The notes beneath the pieces are model-generated. The model had not been told where the DNA came from, searched no databases, and was given only the letters and a program-made list of their open reading frames with translations. 34,602 nt of DNA from an uncultured Clostridia bacterium (GTDB lineage Bacteria > Bacillota > Clostridia > Christensenellales > UBA1242): NCBI GenBank assembly GCA_947629505.1, contig CANRDW010000010.1, forward strand, positions 1 through 34,602. Direction: 5' to 3'. The position numbers were made by a program, and so were the translations under genes. Of this stretch, positions 7,413 through 15,466 are shown one piece after another (the stretch's first letter is position 1; every line of letters starts with the position of its first letter).

Positions 7413-8252
7413 TTCCCCATCGTTTATATACAAAATTCCAAGAGTGTGTTCACCGCAGTGGCTTGAAATTGTGCCACCTGCGCGTGTTTCATATATCTTT
7501 TTAAAGCCGCGTTTTTCAAGCGCTTCTTTTGCCGCAGCAACCATGCCCTCTGTGGCAGTTGTGTAGGTTATGAAAGCACGAGTAAGGTCGGGTTTTGAAA
7601 ACTCTTCAAGTGTGTCTTTGCAGTAATTTGCAACAACCTTGTCCATGTTGCCACGATATTTTTTGTAAGAGCCCATCTGTCCATCTCTGACCAAAATTTG
7701 TGGACGAATATGCATCAAATTTGCGCCAAAGTAAGCAAGTGCACTGCATCTGCCACCCTTGTAAAGATAGTCAAGCCTTTCAATAACAAAACTTGCCTGA
7801 ACAGATGGCACACGTGCCTCACACTTTTTTGCAATCTCTTCTGCGCTTTCCCCTTGTTTTGCAAGTTCAACTGCATACATCGCTAAAAGAGCAATGCCCG
7901 TTGACAAGGAAAGCGTGTCAACAACATACACATTTTTCATTTTGCTTGCAACTGCCTTTGCGTTTTGACAAGCAGATGAAATTTTGGATGAAAGTGAAAA
8001 ATGCACAACTGCATCATGTTTCTCTAGTTGTTCTTTGAAAAATTCTGAGTAGGATTCTTCATTGATTGCGGAGGTCTTTGGCAAAATTTTGTTCTCTGTG
8101 ACATATTTAAAAATGTCCGCCGAAGTCACTTGCCCGTCTTTATATTCTTTATCCCCCAAAATGACTGCAAAAGGAAGAGTTTTTATGTCAAATTCTTCAA
8201 GTAATTCTTTTGTCAAATCAATTGTGCTTTCAGCCGTGATAGCAATTTTCAT
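7407..8252 (-). CDS. DegV family fatty-acid-binding protein
   Basis: DegV-family proteins bind a fatty acid between two alpha/beta domains; FakB members present it to the kinase FakA for phosphorylation. The 281-residue protein begins AITAESTIDLT and contains LPFAVILGDKEYKDG, then SLSTGIALL and RLDYLYKGGRCSA, all typical. It ends in GGTISSHCGEHTLGILY, where the G-x-H-x-G-pattern segment is a family hallmark. No fakA is in the window, so a role in fatty acid uptake is inferred only from the family. Nine bases separate it from the upstream membrane gene, with AGGGGA as ribosome site. Confidence 0.92.
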   Translation of the reverse strand: MKIAITAESTIDLTKELLEEFDIKTLPFAVILGDKEYKDGQVTSADIFKYVTENKILPKTSAINEESYSEFFKEQLEKHDAVVHFSLSSKISSACQNAKAVASKMKNVYVVDTLSLSTGIALLAMYAVELAKQGESAEEIAKKCEARVPSVQASFVIERLDYLYKGGRCSALAYFGANLMHIRPQILVRDGQMGSYKKYRGNMDKVVANYCKDTLEEFSKPDLTRAFITYTTATEGMVAAAKEALEKRGFKKIYETRAGGTISSHCGEHTLGILYINDGEL

Positions 8253-8261
8253 TTAATCCCC

Positions 8262-9059
8262 CTATTTTTTGAAAACTTTGAAAATCTTGCCAATAAATTT
8301 CACAAGTCGCCACAAGATATATAAAAGTTCAGTAATGAATTCCAAAACATACATTGTCAGATATGTTTTGTAAAGCACTTTAACATCGCCAAGTTCTTCA
8401 GCACTTACAAGGTTTGTTTTTTGCATAAATTCAAGTGCATCGGCATTTGCTTTCTTTTCAATTGGAATGTTAAGACAAACAACAATAAATGAAGAAACAT
8501 AGAAAACAACTGCTATGCAAGACAAGATTATTGTTGCAATTCCAAGCCCCTGAGAAGCCAAAACATCAATTAAAATGCCAATCAAAACAAGTGGTAAGAC
8601 AGCAAAAGGTGCAAAATAGCCCATTGTTGTGAACACGCTTCTTGTTTTAATTTTCTTGTCGCCGTCATGGTCACGCTTTGCCATTGCAACAAGTTTTGTT
8701 GCGATTGCAACTGCGGTGATAGTTTTTGCATCAAAAATATTTTTTCTAAGTTTGATTTTCTTTTTAAATGGACTGTAAGAGTTACCAACAAAAATTGCCG
8801 AGAAAAATCCACATTTAACAACTGAAACATCTGTGATGCCCAAGCCTTCTAAAAGTTTTTCAGCAACTTCTTTCCCTGTAAGCCCCGTGGACGCCTGTTG
8901 TTTGTTGAAGTGACTGTATCTTGCAATTAAAACCCATCTCCAAATCTCTGCAACAAAGGCGCAAATACAAAATATTCCCAACAGTGCTCCAACAATTATC
9001 AATCCAAGCAACATTGCACCAGCCAATTCTTCAGCGCCCGCCAACATTAAACTTTTCAT
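8262..9059 (-). CDS. YugP-like membrane protein that has lost its HExxH zinc motif
   Basis: The 265-residue protein follows the layout of the YugP zinc-metallopeptidase family. It has a first TM (about 15-38), then GLTGKEVAEKLLEGLGITDV (59-78), where the family reads GLTGAEVAR...LG...V, then a short strand region, and LRKNIF (104-109) where YugP has LSxxVY. Next is a helix at about 114-128, where the family's HEVGH should be and this protein has TKLVA (121-125). Two TMs follow (about 150-168 and 172-196), then IPIEKKANADALEF (198-211), matching the LPVEFxAS segment, and a closing hydrophobic helix. Without HExxH it should be inactive. It overlaps the SHOCT gene by four bases and precedes degV by nine. 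The family match is from memory of the consensus. Confidence 0.65.
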   Translation of the reverse strand: MKSLMLAGAEELAGAMLLGLIIVGALLGIFCICAFVAEIWRWVLIARYSHFNKQQASTGLTGKEVAEKLLEGLGITDVSVVKCGFFSAIFVGNSYSPFKKKIKLRKNIFDAKTITAVAIATKLVAMAKRDHDGDKKIKTRSVFTTMGYFAPFAVLPLVLIGILIDVLASQGLGIATIILSCIAVVFYVSSFIVVCLNIPIEKKANADALEFMQKTNLVSAEELGDVKVLYKTYLTMYVLEFITELLYILWRLVKFIGKIFKVFKK

Positions 9060-9772
9060 TTATCTTCTCCTTTTAATTCTTTCACTCTTTTTTCATATTC
9101 TTCGTCTGAAATAAGTCCGTTCTTTTTCATTTCGTTTAATTTTTCAATTTCGTTTTCGTCAGTCACAACCTCAGCGTCAGGCTCTTTGCTTTCTTCTACA
9201 ACAATTTCAGGTGTGTCAGATTTTTCACCCTCTTCACTTGAAAGTTTTGAAAAGTCAGCCGTTTGAGAGTTTTGCGCCTGCGCCTGTGCTGCAAGCATTT
9301 GTGATTTTCTAAAGCGTTTTCCGGCAAGTGACAGGTCAACAATTTTCAAAATTGCGGAAATTATAAGAGCCACAGAAGTTCCGATGAAAACCCACATTCC
9401 AATTCCTTCAACAATATATCCAATAAAAATCAGTGGCAACACCATAAGAAAATCAACCACAATTGTGAAAATCACAAAACCTCTCCAGCGATAGAATGCA
9501 TCATCTGTTTTAAAGGAAGAAACGATAAGCATAATTCCCAGCACAAGATAACAAACAAACATCATAATCACCAAAATCAAAACCACGAAAACAAACGGCA
9601 TGACAAACAGCCCTGCAACCAACAATCCAAGTTGTTCCAGCCCATTGTCGCTTGTGAAAGCGGGAATGACTTGCATAACAAACAAAATCCCAACGCCCAA
9701 AAAGGCAAAAGAGATTAAAAGCATAAAAAGTCCAGACAAAAATGTTGAAACTTTAAAAGCGTGTCTTGACAT
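9056..9772 (-). CDS. Membrane protein with C-terminal SHOCT domain
   Basis: A 238-residue protein with about five hydrophobic segments (10-36, 47-66, 66-86, 96-118, 122-146), an acidic linker rich in S, E and Q (150-205), and a C-terminal short helical pair EIEKLNEMKKNGLISDEEYE followed by KRVKELKG. The latter is a SHOCT domain, a small helical module often found at protein ends with a suspected oligomerisation role. It is the first gene of a three-gene unit with the YugP-like protein and degV, with AGGAGG before the ATG and its own promoter. The membrane function is unknown. Confidence 0.75.
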   Translation of the reverse strand: MSRHAFKVSTFLSGLFMLLISFAFLGVGILFVMQVIPAFTSDNGLEQLGLLVAGLFVMPFVFVVLILVIMMFVCYLVLGIMLIVSSFKTDDAFYRWRGFVIFTIVVDFLMVLPLIFIGYIVEGIGMWVFIGTSVALIISAILKIVDLSLAGKRFRKSQMLAAQAQAQNSQTADFSKLSSEEGEKSDTPEIVVEESKEPDAEVVTDENEIEKLNEMKKNGLISDEEYEKRVKELKGEDK

Positions 9773-9793
9773 AAAATCCTCCTTGATGAGAAT

Positions 9794-9822
9794 AGTTTAA
9801 CAAAAAAAATAATTATTTGCAA
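9794..9822 (-). promoter_or_regulatory. Promoter of the SHOCT - YugP-like - degV unit
   Basis: -35 TTGCAA (9822-9817), 17-base spacer, -10 TAAACT (9799-9794) on the minus strand. Confidence 0.65.
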
Positions 9823-9873
9823 ACAAAATACAAAAATATCATATGTTTACATAAAAAAATTTACTATTTTTAT

Positions 9874-9902
9874 TTGACGAAAAAACATTAAAATGTTAAA
9901 CT
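9874..9902 (+). promoter_or_regulatory. Promoter of the propeller-like protein gene
   Basis: -35 TTGACG (9874-9879), 17-base spacer, -10 TAAACT (9897-9902), followed by AAAGGAG and the ATG at 9924. Confidence 0.7.
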
Positions 9903-9923
9903 TTTGTTTGAAAGGAGAAAATT

Positions 9924-10901
9924 ATGACGAAAGCAAAAAAAGTGACAGTCACAGTTCTTGCATGCTTATTTGCAGTGCTGACACTTGTGGTTGTGTTTTG
10001 GTATTTTGCTGTGGACAACAGCTCATTCTACAAAGTCGCACAAAAAGAGTTTTCAATTCCGGGCTTGGAAGAGGGCTTCACTCCGCAAGGGCTTTGTTAT
10101 GAAGAGGGAAATGATTTGTTTTTGATTTGCGGCTATATGAACAACAAATCCGCATCCCGCGTGTATGTTGTGGACTGCAAAGACAGTTCTAAAAACAAGT
10201 TTATCACGATAAAAAACGGCGGAGAAATCTACAACGGTCACGCCGGCGGAATTGAAACAAATGGCGAAAATGTGTGGATTGCTGGCGATAAAAAAGTTTC
10301 GAGATTTTCTTTTGATGAAGTTTTAAACGCAAAAAATGGCGACAGTTTAAACATAATTGACACCTTTGATGCGCCAAACGGAGCGGACTTTTTGACGATT
10401 GAAAACGGAAATTTGTGGATTGGGGAATTTCACCGTGATGGCACATATGACACCCCACAAAGCCATGTGATTCAAACAGAAAATGGCGTAAACAAGGCAA
10501 TAAGTTTTAGATACACAATCAACACTGCAAACGAATTTGGGCTTGAAAGCGCAACGCCAAATCTTGCTCTTTCAACTCCATCGCTTGTGCAAGGAATGAT
10601 GGTCACAGAAAACGGAATCATTCTTTCAACATCTTATTCACTGCCAAATTCACATATTTTCACCTATGAAAACATTTTAAATTCAGCAAGCGAAAAGACA
10701 GTTGAAGTTGACGAAAACGAAATTAAACTTGTGGTTTTGGAGGACAAAAATTTGAAAGACACACTTCAAACCCCTGCCATGAGCGAAGAGATTGCCATAA
10801 AGGACGGCAGACTTTACATTTTGTTTGAAAACGCCTGTGCAAAATACAACATTATCACCCGCGAACACCTCAAAAATGTTTACAGCGTGGAAATAAAATA
10901 A
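9924..10901 (+). CDS. Membrane-anchored beta-propeller-like protein
   Basis: The 325-residue protein has an N-terminal uncleaved signal anchor (about 7-29: a hydrophobic LTVTVLACLF-like run preceded by lysines), so the rest is outside the cell. The remainder consists of repeated short beta segments, each with a turn such as GFTPQGLCYEEGNDLFLICG, NVWIAGDKKVSRFSF, NLWIGEFHRDG and RLYILFENACAKYNI, at roughly 45-60 residue spacing. This suggests a five- or six-bladed propeller. I do not recognise a named family, and no catalytic motif stands out. It has its own promoter and Shine-Dalgarno and ends at a bidirectional terminator, so it is monocistronic. Confidence 0.7.
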   Translation: MTKAKKVTVTVLACLFAVLTLVVVFWYFAVDNSSFYKVAQKEFSIPGLEEGFTPQGLCYEEGNDLFLICGYMNNKSASRVYVVDCKDSSKNKFITIKNGGEIYNGHAGGIETNGENVWIAGDKKVSRFSFDEVLNAKNGDSLNIIDTFDAPNGADFLTIENGNLWIGEFHRDGTYDTPQSHVIQTENGVNKAISFRYTINTANEFGLESATPNLALSTPSLVQGMMVTENGIILSTSYSLPNSHIFTYENILNSASEKTVEVDENEIKLVVLEDKNLKDTLQTPAMSEEIAIKDGRLYILFENACAKYNIITREHLKNVYSVEIK

Positions 10902-10902
10902 A

Positions 10903-10927
10903 GCAGCCTTCGCTGCCTTATTTTTTT
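10903..10927. terminator. Bidirectional terminator between convergent genes
   Basis: GCAGC-CTTC-GCTGC (10903-10916) is followed by CTTATTTTTTT on the plus strand and TTTATTTTATTT on the minus strand. It can serve both the propeller gene and the 68-residue minus-strand gene. Confidence 0.7.
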
Positions 10928-11124
10928 ATCTCTTTAACATCATATTTTGCAAACAAAAACATATATTCTTCAAATCTATGTTCTCTTATTGGAAGCGGCT
11001 TAACACTGTCAAAATAAATCAAAATGCAAGGCGAAATGTTGTGATATTCTTCTAAAAATTCAAAGCCAACTGCATGATTTTCTTTGATAAGTTTTTTAAT
11101 TTTTGCATGATAGTTGAAATACAT
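10918..11124 (-). CDS. Small hypothetical protein downstream of spoIVA
   Basis: A 68-residue protein, not recognised. It contains YHAKIKKLIKENHAVGFEFL near the start, then PCILIYFDS and PIREHRFEEYMFLF, a mixed alpha/beta pattern without membrane segment or signal. It begins 20 bases after spoIVA on the same strand, so it may be co-transcribed with it and expressed during sporulation (inference). No Shine-Dalgarno is visible; a TAAAAT hexamer touches the ATG directly. The amino-acid composition is protein-like and no longer competing frame exists here. Confidence 0.6.
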   Translation of the reverse strand: MYFNYHAKIKKLIKENHAVGFEFLEEYHNISPCILIYFDSVKPLPIREHRFEEYMFLFAKYDVKEIKK

Positions 11125-11144
11125 ATTTTAGTTTTGCGCCATGC

Positions 11145-12623
11145 TTACAAAAGTATGCAAAGCACCCCGCCCTTGCCTTCGTTTATGATGCGGCAAAGCG
11201 TTTTCTTCATCTTTCTTTGTGCATCAGCAGGCATTGCAAGAATTTTATTGTTGATATTGTCATCCACAAGCGAATAAAGGCTTTTGCCCAAAAGATTTGT
11301 CTCCCAAATGCCGTCTGGGTCTTGTTCATAGCGGGTTTGGAGATATTCGACAAGGTCTTGACACTGACTTTCGTTGCCGACAAGCGGAGTCACTTCGCTT
11401 TCAACATCCACTCTCACAATATGCAAACTTGGTGCGGTCGCTTTGATTTTAACTCCAAACTTGCCGCCCTGTTTGACAACTTCTGGCTCTTGCAAAATAT
11501 ATTCGTTTTGCTTTGGCACAACAATGCCATAGCCATTTTGCTCAACTTCGTCAAGTGCGGTTTTAAGTTTGTCATATTCAACCTTTGCAACAGCCAAATT
11601 TTTGATATATGACACAAGTTCAAAGTCGTCATTGATTGCAAAGCCGCATTCGTCAGAAAGCACGCGATAGAAAAGATTTTCTTTTGGCACAACATTGAAT
11701 CTAATCACCCCCTCGCCCATTTTGATGTTTGAAAAAGTGATAGGGTCAAAACTTTCGCTTTCTGTAAAGACAACAGTGTCTTTGCTTGCATCACCGATTT
11801 TTCTAATGTTAGATGCAAACTTTTTGATTTCTGTGACGATTTCTGTGATAATAGGATTTGAAAATGAAAGTGCTTGAAGCCACTTTGGCACGCTGACTTT
11901 GATAGATTTGACAGGAAACTCCAAAAGCACCTTTTCAAAAATTTTGTCAACATCACTTTCTTTCATGTCGGCAACATTCATTGCAAGCACTTGCGCGCTG
12001 TATTTTTCACTGAGAGATGCGGCAAGTTTTTTGCTTTCATTTGAGTTTGGATTTTTGCAATTTAAAACAACGACAAAAGGCTTTCCAGACTCTTTCATCT
12101 CATCAATCACACGCTCTTCTGCATCAACATAGTTTGCGCGCTCAATGTCCGTGACACTGCCGTCAGTTGTAATCACAACGCCGATTGTGGAATGCTCAGC
12201 AATAACCTTTCTTGTGCCGATTTCTGCCGCTTCTTCAAAAGGAAGTTCTTCGTCAGACCACGGCGTTTTGACAAGGCGCGGTTTGTTGTTTTCTGTCACG
12301 CCCATAACTCCACTTACAACATATCCCACACAGTCAATCATTCGCACATTGAGTTCCACGTTGTCAGCAACACACACAGACACCGCCTCGTTTGGCACAA
12401 AGCGAGGTTGAGTTGTCATAACGGTTTTGCCGTCCGCACTTTGTGGCAGTTCATCAATAGCGCGCTGGCGAACATTTTTGTTGTCAATTTTTGGAATGAC
12501 AAGTTTTTGCATAAACTCTGATATAAAAGTTGACTTTCCAACACGCACCGGGCCAACCACGCCAACATATATATCGCCGTTTGTGCGAGTTTTTATATCT
12601 TCATAAAGTTCAAATTTTTCCAT
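11145..12623 (-). CDS. spoIVA: Stage IV sporulation protein A (spore coat basement ATPase)
   Basis: SpoIVA polymerises in an ATP-dependent way on the outer forespore membrane and forms the base on which the coat assembles. The 492 residues equal the length of the Bacillus protein. Visible features are the Walker A GPVRVGKS (24-31), the Walker B-like MIDCVGY (95-101), the highly conserved MTTQPRFVPNEAV (69-81), and the C-terminal KGGVLCILL that anchors it to SpoVM-coated membrane. The Shine-Dalgarno GGAGG is well placed. It is strong evidence for endospore formation. I could not identify a convincing sigma-E promoter in the 54-base upstream gap. Confidence 0.97.
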   Translation of the reverse strand: MEKFELYEDIKTRTNGDIYVGVVGPVRVGKSTFISEFMQKLVIPKIDNKNVRQRAIDELPQSADGKTVMTTQPRFVPNEAVSVCVADNVELNVRMIDCVGYVVSGVMGVTENNKPRLVKTPWSDEELPFEEAAEIGTRKVIAEHSTIGVVITTDGSVTDIERANYVDAEERVIDEMKESGKPFVVVLNCKNPNSNESKKLAASLSEKYSAQVLAMNVADMKESDVDKIFEKVLLEFPVKSIKVSVPKWLQALSFSNPIITEIVTEIKKFASNIRKIGDASKDTVVFTESESFDPITFSNIKMGEGVIRFNVVPKENLFYRVLSDECGFAINDDFELVSYIKNLAVAKVEYDKLKTALDEVEQNGYGIVVPKQNEYILQEPEVVKQGGKFGVKIKATAPSLHIVRVDVESEVTPLVGNESQCQDLVEYLQTRYEQDPDGIWETNLLGKSLYSLVDDNINNKILAMPADAQRKMKKTLCRIINEGKGGVLCILL

Positions 12624-12677
12624 AAAACCTCCAAGGAATACTTTATCTTATTCACAAAAATTCACGCTTAGAACAAA

Positions 12678-14618
12678 CTATTTACATTTGTTGCAGTTTT
12701 CACAATTTGAGCATTTTTTTCTTTTAATTTTTCTAAAAACAACAAAAAATGCAAGAAAAACACATAAAAATGCCAAAATTATGCCAAAAATTTTGAAAAA
12801 TCCGAAAATTTCCATTGCAAAAGCAATATTAAACACAACAAACGAAACGATGTATGCCGAAAAAAGTTGTATCAAAATTGAAAGCAGTGTCCACTTTGTT
12901 TTTATCTCTTGAAGAAGCATGGAAATTGATGCCACGCATGGAGTGTATAAAAGGCAGAAACACAAAAACGACAGCACGCTTGCTTTGGACGAAAAGTGGA
13001 CAACGCTCGACGAAGAAAGCAGTGAAAGTGACAAAAGTTTGCTTGCGTTTATGTCAATCCCGTTGAACATTGCAATTGACGACACAACAACTTCTTTTGC
13101 CACAAGCCCCGCAAGAAGAGATGACACCACCGCCCAATTTCCAAAGCCGAGTGGGGCAAAAAATGGGCTTAAAAATCTGCCTATGCATTCAAGCATGCTC
13201 GCACTTTGGCAATCCGGCACATATTTAAAAGAAAAAGTGAAGTTTGAAAGCAGCCATACAATCACATTCATTGAAAGCATAACCGACCCCACGCGAATTA
13301 AAAAGTCCCTGCTGTTTTTCCAAAGAATTTTTCCAACACGCGCCAAACTTGTGGTGCGATATGGTGGAAACTCCAAAATAAACGACTGCTTTTGACTTTT
13401 TAAAATTGTTTTGTCCAGAATTTTTGAAATTGTGATTGCAACCACAACACCCAAAAGATACAAGCCCATAATCACAAAGATGTTTTTTACGCCAAAAAAC
13501 GCCCCGCCAACGACAGTGTAAATTGGAATTTTCGCCGAACAACTCATGTATGGGCACAAGATTGCCGTTTTGATTTTTGCGTGTTTGTCGTCCATGTTGC
13601 GCGAAGTCATTATTGCACTTGTCGAACAGCCAAAGCCCATTAAAAGTGTGTAAACACTTTTGCCCGAAAGCCCAATTCGCCCCAAGATGTCCTCAAAGAT
13701 GAATGCCACACGCGACATATAGCCCGAATCTTCCAAAATAGACAAAAAGAAAAACAAAAGCACCACTTGTGGCAGAAAGGACAAAACCGTGCCAAGCCCA
13801 CCAAAGATTGCAGACGAAAACAGTTCATACACAAAGCCCTGCCCAAAACAGCGGTCAATCAAAGATAAAATCGGCTTGGTGACAACAGAAAGCAGCGCCC
13901 CAAAGCCGTCTGAAAGCCACCCGCCAAGTGAAAAGAAAGTCAAATAGAATATGCCCGCCAAAATCAGCAAAAAACACGGAAAAGCCAAAAATTTATTTAA
14001 AAAAATTTTGTCAAGTTTACTTTTGCCATAGATTTGTTTTGTTCTTTTGCTGCATTTTGAGAGGATTTCGTCAATTTTGTCATATCTCACCTTTGCCGCT
14101 TCTTCTGGATTTTCTGGCAGTTTATAGCCTAATTTTTTTGGCGTGTTTGTGGACATTAGTGCCGTTTTAAGTTCGTCAAAACCCACTTTTTTCTGAGCGT
14201 TTATCTGTACAACCGGCACTCCCAAAATGTTTGAAAGCGCTGATGTGTCAACTTTAAAAATCGGCTTTTTGTCAATTTCGTTGATTGCCACAACCACATC
14301 AAAGCCCTGTTCCAAAAGGCACAACGAAAGATATAAATTTCTTGCGAGATTGTTTTGGTCACAGATGTTGATTATCTTTCTTTTTCTTTCATTTATCTTT
14401 TTGACGGCAACTTCTTCTTCAAAAGAAAGCGGAGTCAGTGAATAAATCCCCGGCGTGTCCACAAGCATAAACTCTTCACCCGCAATTGAAAAACTTTTCT
14501 GCACGGTGTCCACGGTCACGCCGTGCCAATTGCCAACATGTTGATTGGAAGATGTCAAACTGTTGAAAAGTGTGGTCTTTCCAGAATTTGGATTGCCCAC
14601 AAGCAAAACTTCACGCAT
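12678..14618 (-). CDS. feoB: Ferrous iron transporter FeoB
   Basis: FeoB is the main bacterial Fe(II) uptake permease, with a cytosolic GTPase domain. In 646 residues: P-loop GNPNSGKT (8-15), G2 GVT, G3 DTPG (54-57), G4 NEID (113-116), then helices from about 207 with the two gate regions, GFGCSTSAIMTSRN and CPYMSCSAKIPIY. Canonical gates read GCxxPA, so serine here replaces proline. The tail has four cysteines (636, 639, 642, 645) spaced C-x2-C three times, a likely metal-binding end seen in some FeoBs without FeoC. It overlaps feoA by eight bases. Confidence 0.95.
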   Translation of the reverse strand: MREVLLVGNPNSGKTTLFNSLTSSNQHVGNWHGVTVDTVQKSFSIAGEEFMLVDTPGIYSLTPLSFEEEVAVKKINERKRKIINICDQNNLARNLYLSLCLLEQGFDVVVAINEIDKKPIFKVDTSALSNILGVPVVQINAQKKVGFDELKTALMSTNTPKKLGYKLPENPEEAAKVRYDKIDEILSKCSKRTKQIYGKSKLDKIFLNKFLAFPCFLLILAGIFYLTFFSLGGWLSDGFGALLSVVTKPILSLIDRCFGQGFVYELFSSAIFGGLGTVLSFLPQVVLLFFFLSILEDSGYMSRVAFIFEDILGRIGLSGKSVYTLLMGFGCSTSAIMTSRNMDDKHAKIKTAILCPYMSCSAKIPIYTVVGGAFFGVKNIFVIMGLYLLGVVVAITISKILDKTILKSQKQSFILEFPPYRTTSLARVGKILWKNSRDFLIRVGSVMLSMNVIVWLLSNFTFSFKYVPDCQSASMLECIGRFLSPFFAPLGFGNWAVVSSLLAGLVAKEVVVSSIAMFNGIDINASKLLSLSLLSSSSVVHFSSKASVLSFLCFCLLYTPCVASISMLLQEIKTKWTLLSILIQLFSAYIVSFVVFNIAFAMEIFGFFKIFGIILAFLCVFLAFFVVFRKIKRKKCSNCENCNKCK

Positions 14619-14868
14619 CCTTCACCTGCACTTTTGAAAGCAAACTTCTTCGAACGCTTAAAACATAACCCCTTATCTCAATCAAAAACACTTTTTTTTG
14701 CAGCGAAGTTGCCACAATGCGCACTTCTTCGCCCGTCAAAAAGCCAAGTTCAAAAAAACGCAACAAAACTTTGTCGGCTTGTCCATCAAATCCACAAATT
14801 TTATATTTTCTGCCGACAAGGGCATCTGCAAGCGTTTTCACACAAAATTCTATGCGAAAAAGTGCCAT
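14611..14868 (-). CDS. feoA: Ferrous iron transport protein FeoA
   Basis: FeoA is a small SH3-like cytosolic partner of FeoB. The family pattern is visible: a loop near LADALVGRKYKICGF, then RFFELGFLTGEEVRIV and IEIRGYVLSVRRSLLSKV, the last matching the family's G-x-x-[LIV]-x-[LIV]-R end. The ATG at 14868 is chosen over an upstream TTG because AAGG lies seven bases before it; this gives 85 residues. The coding end overlaps feoB, so the two are co-translated. The gene is divergent from nrdR. Confidence 0.9.
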   Translation of the reverse strand: MALFRIEFCVKTLADALVGRKYKICGFDGQADKVLLRFFELGFLTGEEVRIVATSLQKKVFLIEIRGYVLSVRRSLLSKVQVKDA

Positions 14869-14889
14869 CAATATGCCTTAACGCAAAAT

Positions 14890-14937
14890 TTTCAAAGAAT
14901 TGTGTAAAATCACTTGTCCAAACACTAAATATTGTGT
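14890..14937 (+). promoter_or_regulatory. Probable tandem NrdR boxes upstream of nrdR
   Basis: ACACTAAATATTGTGT (14922-14937) matches the known 16-base NrdR box pattern closely. A weaker box ends in AATTGTGT at 14905, exactly 32 bases upstream, the three-turn spacing usual for paired NrdR boxes. The downstream box sits between the -35 and -10 of the promoter, so binding would block nrdR transcription: autorepression. feoA lies on the other side and could also be affected. Confidence 0.65.
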
Positions 14938-14943
14938 TAAAAT
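14914..14943 (+). promoter_or_regulatory. nrdR promoter
   Basis: -35 TTGTCC (14914-14919), 18-base spacer containing the NrdR box, -10 TAAAAT (14938-14943). Confidence 0.6.
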
Positions 14944-14965
14944 AAAGATGTAAAGGAGAAAACTT

Positions 14966-15409
14966 ATGAAATGTGTTTATTGTGGTTGTGAAGAAAGCAA
15001 AGTTTTGGACTCTCGCAGCACTGACGAGAGCAATTCCATTCGCCGCCGCCGTGAATGTTTAAACTGCGGGAAGCGTTTCACTACATATGAAACAGTGGAA
15101 ACAGTGCCAATTTTGGTTGTGAAAAAAGACGGCAGCAGACAGCCTTTCAACATTGAAAAGATAAAGGTTGGAATGATTAAAGCGTGTGAAAAACGCCCTG
15201 TTTCAATCGCCCAAATTGACGAAATGGCAGAAGATATTGAAAAGCAGATTCAAAATTCGCTTAAACAAGAAATTTCCTCACAAGAAATTGGCGAAATGAT
15301 TATGGCAAAACTCAAAAAAGTTGACGAAATTGCATATGTGAGATTTGCATCTGTGTATCGTCAATTCAAAGATGTTACAAACTTTATAAAACTTATCACC
15401 GAAATGTAA
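14966..15409 (+). CDS. nrdR: Transcriptional repressor of ribonucleotide reductase NrdR
   Basis: NrdR senses ATP/dATP through an ATP-cone and represses ribonucleotide reductase genes. The 147-residue protein has the N-terminal zinc ribbon with C3, C6, C31 and C34 (MKCVYC and CLNC), the [17 protein letters not shown] motif, and an ATP-cone from about residue 49 ([12 protein letters not shown] onward). Length and layout are standard. It has a Shine-Dalgarno AAAGGAG, its own promoter and a probable NrdR box pair. No nrd genes are in the window. Confidence 0.97.
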   Translation: MKCVYCGCEESKVLDSRSTDESNSIRRRRECLNCGKRFTTYETVETVPILVVKKDGSRQPFNIEKIKVGMIKACEKRPVSIAQIDEMAEDIEKQIQNSLKQEISSQEIGEMIMAKLKKVDEIAYVRFASVYRQFKDVTNFIKLITEM

Positions 15410-15426
15410 AACAATAAAAAAAATTT

Positions 15427-15452
15427 TAGGTGACGATTTGTCACCTATTTTT
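15427..15452 (+). terminator. Terminator-like hairpin between nrdR and serS
   Basis: A perfect 8-bp stem, TAGGTGAC / GTCACCTA (15427-15447) with loop GATTT, is followed by TTTTT. The serS ribosome site CGGAG begins nine bases after the stem, leaving no room for a promoter downstream. Confidence 0.75.
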
Positions 15453-15466
15453 AAACGGAGAATTTT

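Noticed and set aside
12624-12677. Sigma-E promoter for spoIVA
   Set aside because: GATAAAGT near 12645 is similar to a sigma-E -10, but no matching -35 at the right distance was found.
15410-15466. T-box riboswitch before serS
   Set aside because: The gap is only 57 bases, far too short for a T-box leader, and holds one simple hairpin.
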